9,797 bases of DNA from assembly GCA_013812465.1 (NCBI GenBank), contig JACCTK010000246.1:1-9797 (forward strand). The letters are read 5' to 3'. The notes below the pieces were generated by a model, which worked only from the letters and a program-made list of their open reading frames with translations, ran no database searches and was not told where the DNA came from. Source of the stretch: Actinomycetota bacterium (lineage in GTDB: Bacteria; Actinomycetota; Thermoleophilia; Gaiellales; Gaiellaceae). How positions within the stretch are numbered: the first letter of the stretch is position 1; every line of letters begins with the position of its first letter. Of this stretch, positions 1-7,297 are shown piece after piece. A program made the position numbers and the translations under genes.

Positions 1-203
1 CCGTCCACGCACCAACGGCAAGGTCGAGCGCTTCCACCAGACGATGGCGAGAGAGTGGGCGTACGGGCTCGTCTACCGCTCCCACCGTGAGCGGACGCGT
101 GCCCTGCCACACTGGCTCGAGCACTACAACCACCGCAGACCGCACAGCTCGCTTGGAGGCCGGCCTCCGATCAGTCGCGTTCACAACGTCTGTGGGTAGG
201 ACA
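1..203 (+). mobile_element. Right end of an IS481-family insertion sequence (5' part outside window)
   Basis: The stretch carries the C-terminal end of a DDE transposase whose stop codon is at 197-199. The element probably ends a few bases later, at GGACA (199-203), which reads TGTCC on the other strand; ends starting TGT are usual for this family. The following hexamer TCTAGA (204-209) fits the NCTAGN target reported for IS481 of Bordetella pertussis, and IS481 duplicates such a 6-bp target. The left end lies outside the window, so the inverted repeat and the duplication cannot be confirmed. The exact boundary is an inference; the family assignment is fairly firm. Confidence 0.7.
2..199 (+). 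CDS. IS481-family transposase, C-terminal fragment (5' truncated by window edge)
   Basis: An open frame enters from the window edge and gives 65 residues ending in TAG. It contains TNGKVERFHQTMAREW, then HWLEHYNHRRPHSSLGGRPP. This is the last part of an rve-type DDE integrase core. The Glu in GKVERF is the third catalytic acid, and the YNHRRPHSSLGGRPP tail is typical of IS481/IS3-like transposases, with the REWAYGLVYRS stretch pointing to IS481. The protein would cut and join IS ends during transposition. The catalytic Asp residues and the helix-turn-helix N-terminus are outside the window, so it cannot be said whether the gene is intact. The stop lies just inside the presumed IS end, which is normal for compact IS elements. 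Confidence 0.85.
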   Translation, partial: RPRTNGKVERFHQTMAREWAYGLVYRSHRERTRALPHWLEHYNHRRPHSSLGGRPPISRVHNVCG

Positions 204-209
204 TCTAGA
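204..209. repeat. Candidate IS481 target-site copy (TCTAGA)
   Basis: This perfect 6-bp palindrome directly abuts the presumed TGTCC end of the IS. It has the form NCTAGN, the known preferred 6-bp target of IS481 in Bordetella pertussis. If it is a target duplication, the other copy sits at the left end of the element, outside the window. A CTAG-containing hexamer at exactly this place is suggestive but not proof. Confidence 0.4.
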
Positions 210-211
210 CT
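206..211 (+). promoter_or_regulatory. Putative -10 element for leaderless hut operon transcription
   Basis: TAGACT matches the actinobacterial TAnnnT -10 pattern and ends 6 nt before the GTG start of hutH. That is the spacing expected when transcription starts at the first base of the start codon. No Shine-Dalgarno sequence is present between the IS end and the GTG, in agreement with a leaderless mRNA. A TTCACA hexamer (180-185) inside the IS resembles a -35 box, but its 20-bp spacing is longer than ideal. If used, the promoter would be a hybrid of IS and host DNA. Inference only. Confidence 0.35.
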
Positions 212-217
212 CGCGCA

Positions 218-1743
218 GTGTCGCAGTCGCTCGTCCTGACGGGAGAGGACCTCACGCTCGGAGACGTGTGGGACGTCGCCGTCCACGGCGCGAAGGCCGA
301 GATCGCGGACGCAGCGAGGGCGCAGATGCGCGCCGCGCGAGACCTCGTCGAGTCGATGCGAGGCGAGAACACCTACGGTGTCAACACCGGGTTCGGGCGC
401 TTCGTCACCGCTCGCATCCCGGAGGAGCTGGCAGACGAGCTCCAGCTTCGCTTGCTCCGGAGCCATGCCTGCGGGGTGGGGGAGCCCTATCCCGACGACA
501 TCGTCCGCGCGGCGATGCTGCTCCGGGCGAATGCCCTCGCCAAGGGCTACTCGGGGGCCCGCGTGGAAACCGTCGAGCTGCTGGTCGAATGCTTGAATCG
601 GGGCGTCCTCCCGGTGGTACCCGCTCGCGGATCGGTGGGCGCCAGCGGAGATCTCGCTCCCCTCGCGCATCTCGCGCTCCCCCTCGTGGGCGAGGGGGAG
701 GCGCTTGTCGAGGGCGAGCGCTTGGACGGGAAAGCAGCGCTTCGCCGGGTCGGGCTCGAGCCGATCCGTCTCGTCAGCAAGGAGGGGCTCTCCCTCGTGA
801 ACGGGACGCAGTTCATGGCGGCGATGGCCGCGCTCGGAGTCGAGCGGGCGAGGCGACTGGCCGCGACCGCCGATTGCGCCTGTGCGCTCTCGCTGGAGGC
901 GCTTCGAGGATCGACCACGAGCTTCTCTCCAGCGGTGCATCGCTCCCGTCCGCTCAAAGGGCAGCAAGAGTCGGCGGCCAATGTCCTGCAGCTGCTTGAA
1001 GGCTCGGCGATCAGCGAGTCGCATCGCTGGTGCGACAAGGTGCAGGACGCGTATTCCCTCCGCTGCGCGCCGCAGGTGCACGGCGCCTGCCGTGACCTGC
1101 TCGAGTATGTCGAGGCGACGGTGTCGGTGGAGCTGAACGCCGCGACGGACAATCCGCTTGTCCTCGTCGAGGAGGGCCAGATCGTGTCAGCGGGGAACTT
1201 CCACGGACAGCCACTTGCCTTCGCGCTCGATGTGCTCGCGATGGCGGTCGCGGAGCTTGCGAGCATCTCGGAGCGACGCACTGAGAGGATGGTCAATCCG
1301 AGCCTCTCCGACGGCCTTCCCCCTTTCTTGATCGAAGAGGGCGGCCTGAACTCCGGCTTCATGATCCCGCAGTACGTCGCCGCGGCGCTCGTCTCCGAGA
1401 ACAAGGTGTTCGCCCATCCAGCGAGCGTCGACTCGATTCCGACGAGCGCGGGTCAAGAGGATCACGTGTCGATGGGAAACGCCGCCGGCTTGAAGGCTCT
1501 GCGCGTCCTCGACAACGCCGAGCGGACACTTGCTGTCGAGCTTCTCGCGGGCACGCAGGCAGTCGAGTTCCTTGCGCCGCTCAAGCCGGGAGACGGGGTG
1601 CAAGCGGTGCACGACTTCGTGCGCTCCCTCTCCTCCAGGCTGATCGAAGACCGGTCGCTGACGGTGGATATCGAACAGGTGACGGCTGCGATCCGAGCGA
1701 GGGCGGTCGTCGCGGCCGCCGAGGAGACGATCGGGGAGATCGC

Positions 1744-1747
<4 letters not shown>
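218..1747 (+). CDS. hutH: Histidine ammonia-lyase (histidase)
   Basis: The enzyme deaminates L-histidine to trans-urocanate and ammonia in the cytoplasm, the first step of histidine use. The 509 residues match the usual length. The Ala-Ser-Gly triad that forms the MIO cofactor is at 142-144 within [15 protein letters not shown]; Ser143 has the same number as in the Pseudomonas putida enzyme. Other family marks are the catalytic Tyr53 in [21 protein letters not shown] around 279-289, the TDNPLV stretch near 310, GNFHGQP at 326-332, and QEDHVSMGN further on. The start is GTG at 218; no ribosome binding site precedes it, and the IS end lies about 14 bp upstream. The TGA stop overlaps the ATG of hutU. 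Aromatic ammonia-lyases share the fold, but the hutU and hutI neighbours settle the substrate as histidine. Confidence 0.97.
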
Positions 1748-3458
<1,711 letters not shown>

Positions 3459-3462
<4 letters not shown>

Positions 3463-4700
3463 GCTCTCCCGGCGCGGACCCGGCGCCCGCTCGGCTGCTG
3501 ATCAGGGACCTCGCGCAGCTCGCGACACCGGAGAGACGGACTGCCCCCTTGCGCGGAGCGGCGCTCGGCGCGGTGAAGGTGATCGAGGGCGCGTACGTCC
3601 TCTGCGACCAGGAGCGGATCATCGATGTGGGCGCGATGCGAGACCTCGCGCCGCTCGCCGACGACCTGGAGGAGCTCGACGGACGAGGGCTCTCGGCGAT
3701 TCCCGGCCTCGTGGACTGCCACACGCACGCGTGCTTCGCGGGCGACCGGGTCGGAGAGTTCGCGCTGCGCGCCTCCGGAGCGAGCTACGAAGAGCTCCAT
3801 GCCGCGAGCGGGGGAATCCTGTCGACAGTCCGCGCGACTCGGGACGCGGGTGAGGCTGGGCTCGTACGAGCGCTCGAGCGCCATGTCTCCTGGATGCTTC
3901 GCGCCGGCACGACGACGTTCGAGGCGAAGTCGGGATACGGGCTCGATCGCGAGACGGAGCTCGCGCAGCTTCGCGCCATCCGGGCGGCTGGTGGCATTCC
4001 CACGTGGCTCGGCGCGCACACGGTCCCGCCTGAGTTCACGGACGCCGGCCCCGCTGCCTACGTCGACTTCCTGCTCGCGGAGGTGTTGCCCGACGCTGCG
4101 CGGATCGCCGAGGCAGCGGACATCTTTCTCGAGCGCGGCGCGTTCGGGGTCGAGGACTCACGTCGCTACCTCGAGGCGTGCCGAGGGGCCGGCCTTGAGC
4201 TCCGACTGCACGGAGACCAGTTCAGCGAGGCCGGAGCGATTCCGCTCGCAATCGAGCTCGGAGCGCGCTCCGTGGACCATTTGGAGAGCACCGGTCCTGA
4301 CGGGATCGCCGCCTTGGCCGCGAGCGACGTCGTCGGCGTTCTCCTGCCAGCGAGCGCGCTTTTTCTCGGACGCCCGATGCCCCCAGGCCGCGCGCTCGCG
4401 GAAGCAGGCGCGGCTATTGCGCTCGCGACCGACTTCAATCCCGGCAGCGCTTTCTGCGAGAGCCTGCCGCTCATCTGCTCGCTTGCCTGCACGCAGCTCG
4501 GGTTGAGCCCGGAGCAGGCGCTCACCGCTTGCACCGTGAACGCAGCGCACGTGCTCGCACGCGCCGACCGAAAAGGGCGACTCGCCCCGGGCTATGACGC
4601 CGACATCGTGCTCGTCGACGCGGACGACTGGCGACACCTCGCGTATCACCTGGGTGGCCCAGTTGCGCACACGGTGCTCCGAGCCGGCCGGGTCGTCTAG
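3459..4700 (+). CDS. hutI: Imidazolonepropionase
   Basis: This metal-dependent amidohydrolase opens the imidazolone ring of 4-imidazolone-5-propionate to give N-formimino-L-glutamate, the third step of the pathway. It has 413 residues, normal for the family. The TIM-barrel metal site is visible: HTH at 88-90, His187 in LGAHTVP, His251 in LRLHGDQF, His274 in SVDHLES and Asp325 in [19 protein letters not shown] (154-163) is typical of HutI. The start chosen is GTG at 3459, which overlaps the hutU stop (GTGA), the same layout as the previous junction. The frame stays open upstream inside hutU, but those residues are not HutI-like. No ribosome binding site is visible, so it probably depends on coupling to hutU. 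It is the last gene of the operon in view and is followed 20 bp later by a strong hairpin. Confidence 0.95.
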
Positions 4701-4720
4701 CAGCATCCCCAAGGCTCGAT

Positions 4721-4740
4721 GGGCGAGGCTTGCCTCGCCC
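4721..4740 (+). terminator. GC-rich hairpin after hutI, possible transcription terminator
   Basis: GGGCGAGG (4721-4728) and CCTCGCCC (4733-4740) form a perfect 8-bp stem around the tetraloop CTTG, 20 bp beyond the hutI stop. Its position fits termination of the hut operon. No T-run follows, so it would be of the tail-less type often proposed for high-GC actinobacteria. It also belongs to a larger inverted repeat with 4764-4778 and could instead be a dispersed palindromic repeat. Confidence 0.45.
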
Positions 4741-4778
4741 TCGTTCGTCGGCGGTCCGTGGGACGAGGCAAGCCTCGC
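4723..4778. repeat. Paired self-complementary palindromes (15-nt inverted repeat)
   Basis: GCGAGGCTTGCCTCG (4723-4737) is repeated as its exact reverse complement CGAGGCAAGCCTCGC (4764-4778) after a 26-nt spacer. Each arm can also fold on itself: CGAGGC and GCCTCG pair around AA in the second arm. The segment can therefore form either one long hairpin or two short ones. This resembles the build of REP-type intergenic palindromes, but only one copy of the pair is visible in the window. Confidence 0.6.
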
Positions 4779-4787
4779 TTCTACGGT

Positions 4788-4810
4788 GTCTCGACTGGAA
4801 TCTTCGAGAC
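4788..4810. repeat. 7-bp inverted repeat
   Basis: GTCTCGA (4788-4794) and TCGAGAC (4804-4810) are perfect inverse copies around a 9-nt spacer. It could be a third hairpin of the terminator region or an operator-like site. The arms are short, so chance is possible. Confidence 0.3.
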
Positions 4811-4850
4811 TGGGCGCAAGAAGGTCTGACCGGGATTCGTGGCGAGCCGG

Positions 4851-4997
4851 ATGACGGACATGGCGCGGCGTCGGATCTCCAGGATGCTCGCCGTCTGGCA
4901 GAGCGCCGGCGTCATGAGCGAGAGCGTCGCCCACGCGGTCACGCGGCGCCCGGCCGAGCGTCACTCCCGTCCGAGCATCTCGAACAGCCGGGCATAA
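4851..4997 (+). CDS. Doubtful small ORF, 48 codons
   Basis: An ATG at 4851 opens a frame of 48 residues, starting MTDMARRRISRMLAVWQSAG and ending in TAA at 4995-4997. I do not recognise it. No ribosome binding site is clear: the nearest purine stretch is GCCGG. The TAA falls inside the -10-like hexamer proposed for the next gene. In GC-rich DNA such short open frames are common by chance. It is listed because it is the only open frame that fills the gap. Confidence 0.12.
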   Translation: MTDMARRRISRMLAVWQSAGVMSESVAHAVTRRPAERHSRPSISNSRA

Positions 4998-4998
4998 T
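4993..4998 (+). promoter_or_regulatory. Putative -10 element for leaderless transcription of the membrane protein gene
   Basis: CATAAT matches TATAAT at 5 of 6 bases and stands out in this GC-rich setting. It ends 6 nt before the ATG at 5005, the spacing expected for a leaderless transcript, and no ribosome binding site lies between. I found no good -35 box at 16-18 bp upstream. This would be the promoter of the run 5005-9033. Confidence 0.45.
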
Positions 4999-5004
4999 CG
5001 CGGC

Positions 5005-5388
5005 ATGCCGACCCGCAAGCAGCGTCGCCGCCGAGCGAAGGAGCACCGGCACGAGTACGTCTGGGAGGACGCCGAGGGGAACGAGCTCGACGCGGAGGAG
5101 GTTCCCGTTCGCAAGACCGGATCGCAGTCGCGACGAAGCGCTCCCGCCCGCTCGGGCCGGGAGGCGCAGCCTCCGTCGTGGCGCCGCACGCTCAAGCGGG
5201 GGCTCATCTTCGCCCCGATCATGTTCGTCACGGTCATGCTGCTCTCGAGCGATCTCGCCCTCGCCGACCAGCTGATCCAGACGGCCTTCATCGTGGCCAT
5301 CTTCATCCCGTTCAGCTACTTCCTGGATGGAGTCATGTGGCGGTCGTTCAAGAAGCGGGAAGCCCGGCGCGAGCCGGACAAGAGCTGA
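5005..5388 (+). CDS. Uncharacterised small membrane protein with basic N-terminus and two helices
   Basis: The 127-residue protein begins with a very basic tail, MPTRKQRRRRAKEHRHEYVW, then an acidic stretch (EDAEGNELDAEE, 21-32) and an Arg/Ser-rich linker to about residue 65. Two hydrophobic segments follow: about 66-82 (GLIFAPIMFVTVMLL) and about 90-109 (LIQTAFIVAIFIPFSYFLDG). The end is a charged tail, RSFKKREARREPDKS. Both ends probably lie in the cytoplasm, with a short DLALAD outer loop. The N-terminal pattern resembles conserved unnamed proteins I recall from Thermoleophilia, but no function is known to me. The ATG is preceded by a -10-like hexamer rather than a ribosome binding site. 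It lies 11 bp upstream of the hydrolase gene and is probably co-transcribed with it, hisS and aspS. Confidence 0.8.
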   Translation: MPTRKQRRRRAKEHRHEYVWEDAEGNELDAEEVPVRKTGSQSRRSAPARSGREAQPPSWRRTLKRGLIFAPIMFVTVMLLSSDLALADQLIQTAFIVAIFIPFSYFLDGVMWRSFKKREARREPDKS

Positions 5389-5399
5389 CGTCCCGCCCG

Positions 5400-6047
5400 A
5401 TGTCGCTGGAAGTCGAACAGCTCACGCTCGGACCGCTCGGCACCAACTGCTATGTGGTTCGCAGAGAGGCCGCTGCCTCCGAGGCCGTCGTCGTCGATCC
5501 GAGCGGGGACGCGGCCGAGCTGCAGCTGTTGCTCGCCCGGCTGGGAGCCCGATGCGCCGGAATCCTGGTGACCCATGGGCACTGGGATCATTTGCTCGGC
5601 GTGGCCGAGCTCGCGGAAGGCACGGGAGCGCCCGTGTACATGTCCGAGTCCGAGCGGTCTCTGCTCGAGGATCCAAACCGGTTCACGCCGTCCGGCATCG
5701 TGCTGCGGCCGTATACGCCGGACGTACTGCTCCGCGGCGGGGAGACGGTCGATGTCGCCGGACTCTCGTTCGACGTTCTTTCGGTTCCGGGGCATTCCCC
5801 GGCTCACCTCGCATACCAGGCGGACGGCAGCCTCTTCTCGGGCGACGTCCTCTTCGCCGGCTCCGTGGGTCGAACGGATCTCCCCGGAGGAGACTGGGAC
5901 ACGCTCGCCGCCTCGATTCGCTCGCTCGTCGAAACGCTGCCGTCCGAAACGGTTGTGTATCCGGGGCACGGTCCGGCGACCACGCTCGGGGAAGAGCTCG
6001 CGCGCAATCCCTTCTTGGCCGAGTTGCGCGCGGAGCGAGCCGTTTGA
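5400..6047 (+). CDS. Metallo-beta-lactamase-fold hydrolase, glyoxalase II type
   Basis: A 215-residue member of the metallo-beta-lactamase superfamily, close to the hydroxyacylglutathione hydrolase (glyoxalase II) group. The two-metal site is complete: THGHWDH (His59, His61, Asp63, His64), His132 in VPGHSPAHLAY, Asp149 in FSGDVLF and His190 in YPGHGPATT. The opening GPLGTNCYVV is typical of this group. It lacks the long C-terminal domain of classical glyoxalase II, so the real substrate may be another thioester. Glutathione is not the usual thiol in actinobacteria. The ATG lies 11 bp after the preceding stop without a clear ribosome binding site. The TGA overlaps the TTG of hisS. A gene of this kind next to hisS is also seen in Mycobacterium tuberculosis, which suggests an old, conserved pairing. 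Confidence 0.88.
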   Translation: MSLEVEQLTLGPLGTNCYVVRREAAASEAVVVDPSGDAAELQLLLARLGARCAGILVTHGHWDHLLGVAELAEGTGAPVYMSESERSLLEDPNRFTPSGIVLRPYTPDVLLRGGETVDVAGLSFDVLSVPGHSPAHLAYQADGSLFSGDVLFAGSVGRTDLPGGDWDTLAASIRSLVETLPSETVVYPGHGPATTLGEELARNPFLAELRAERAV

Positions 6048-7297
6048 CCTCGCCGCCGAAGATCGAGCGACCGCGCGGGACGCATGATGTGATTCCCGCA
6101 GAGCAGCCGCTCTGGCGTCTCGTCGTCGCGGAGGCCGAGCGGCTGTGCGATCTGTACGGCTACCGGCCGATCGTCACGCCCGTTTTCGAGGACACGGCGC
6201 TCTTCGAGCGCACCTCCGGCGCGGGCTCGGACGTCGTGCAGAAGGAGATGTACACGTTCGAGGATCGAGGCGGGCGCTCCCTCACGCTGCGGCCCGAGGG
6301 CACGGCTCCGATCTGCCGCGCGTATGTCGACCACGGCATGCACCGTGAGCCGCAGCCGGTGAAGATGTACACCGTCGGCCCCATGTACCGATACGCGACA
6401 CCGCAGAAGGGGAGGTACCGCGAGCACTGGCAGCTCTCGGTCGAGGCCATCGGATCCGACCATCCGTCGGTCGATGCCGAGGTGATCCAGTTGTACCACG
6501 CGCTTCTCACGAGACTGGGCGTGAGTGAGTTCGAGCTGGCGCTGAACTCGATCGGCTGTCGCGAATGCCGGCCCGCGTATCTCGCGCGCCTGAACGACTG
6601 GCTCGCGGCGAATCTCGAGCGGCTCGACGTGCCCACCCGCGAGAAGGCGGCGGCGAGCCCGCTCCGCGTCTTCGACAATTTCGATGCGAAGCCCAAGACT
6701 GTTCAGGAGGCACTCGAGGACGCGCCCAAGATCGGGGAGTCGCTGTGCGAGGCCTGCAGGGAGCACTTCGAAGCCGTCCGGCGAGATCTCGATGCGTACG
6801 AGGTCTCGTATGAGCTCGTCCCCACCCTCGTGCGGGGACTCGACTACTACACGCGAACGACCTGGGAGTTCGTCGGACCCGACGAGGGCGCGCAGAGCGC
6901 GCTCTCCGGTGGCGGCCGCTACGACGGCCTGGTCGAGGAGATCGGCGGGCCGGCGGTGCCCGGGGTCGGCTTCGGCGCCGGCATCGAGCGTCTGCTGCTT
7001 GCAGTCGCGCAAGCGGGTGTCCTGGCCGGCGCCTCGGAGACAGACGTCTACCTCGCCGCCGCCGAAGGTGCGCCGCGCGAGCTCATCGCCACGTGGCTCG
7101 GCGAGTTGAGGGCACGGGGTGTCGCGAGCGACACGGACTACGCGGGTCGCTCGCTGAAGGGCCAGCTGACCCAGGCCGCGCGCGTCGGAGCAACGACGGT
7201 CGTCCAGGTTCGAGCCGACGGCGCCACGCTTCGCAGGCGCGGGCAGAAAGACGAGGAGGTCACGCTCGACGACGTCCTCGCCAGGTTGACCTCGTGA
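6044..7297 (+). CDS. hisS: Histidyl-tRNA synthetase
   Basis: This class II synthetase charges tRNA-His with histidine in the cytoplasm. The 417 residues are normal for bacteria. The N-terminal PRGTHDVIP (10-18) is characteristic. Motif 2 lies in GRYREHWQLSVEAIGSD (123-139), the HisRS-specific LVRGLDYYT is at 262-270, and motif 3 spans ALSGGGRYDG to VGFGAGIERLL (up to 318). The C-terminal anticodon-binding domain runs from about 333. Two CxxC pairs, GCRECRP (Cys172, Cys175) and LCEACRE (Cys235, Cys238), sit in the central insertion. The start chosen is TTG at 6044, overlapping the preceding TGA (TTGA), with GGAG at 6032-6035 at good distance. It puts the conserved PRGTHD near residue 10 as expected. 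The stop overlaps the aspS GTG. Confidence 0.96.
   Translation: MTSPPKIERPRGTHDVIPAEQPLWRLVVAEAERLCDLYGYRPIVTPVFEDTALFERTSGAGSDVVQKEMYTFEDRGGRSLTLRPEGTAPICRAYVDHGMHREPQPVKMYTVGPMYRYATPQKGRYREHWQLSVEAIGSDHPSVDAEVIQLYHALLTRLGVSEFELALNSIGCRECRPAYLARLNDWLAANLERLDVPTREKAAASPLRVFDNFDAKPKTVQEALEDAPKIGESLCEACREHFEAVRRDLDAYEVSYELVPTLVRGLDYYTRTTWEFVGPDEGAQSALSGGGRYDGLVEEIGGPAVPGVGFGAGIERLLLAVAQAGVLAGASETDVYLAAAEGAPRELIATWLGELRARGVASDTDYAGRSLKGQLTQAARVGATTVVQVRADGATLRRRGQKDEEVTLDDVLARLTS

Larger units (their letters stand above)
4701..5004. other. Intergenic gap between hutI and the small membrane protein gene
   Basis: About 300 bp without a convincing gene. It holds a compact hairpin (4721-4740), a second palindrome (4764-4778) that is the reverse complement of the first, a third inverted repeat (4788-4810), a weak 48-codon ORF (4851-4997), and a -10-like hexamer just before the next gene. 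The gap marks the break between the catabolic hut operon and the housekeeping run downstream. Confidence 0.8.

Noticed and set aside
4788..5004. Remnant of a decayed gene in the hutI downstream gap
   Set aside because: No frame, on either strand, showed recognisable motifs or a continuous match to a known family.
4158..5306. Minus-strand open frame spanning the hutI end and the gap 4701-5004
   Set aside because: It runs through the hutI C-terminus and the membrane protein, has low-complexity Arg/Ser composition and matches no family I know. I considered it as an explanation for the gap and dropped it.
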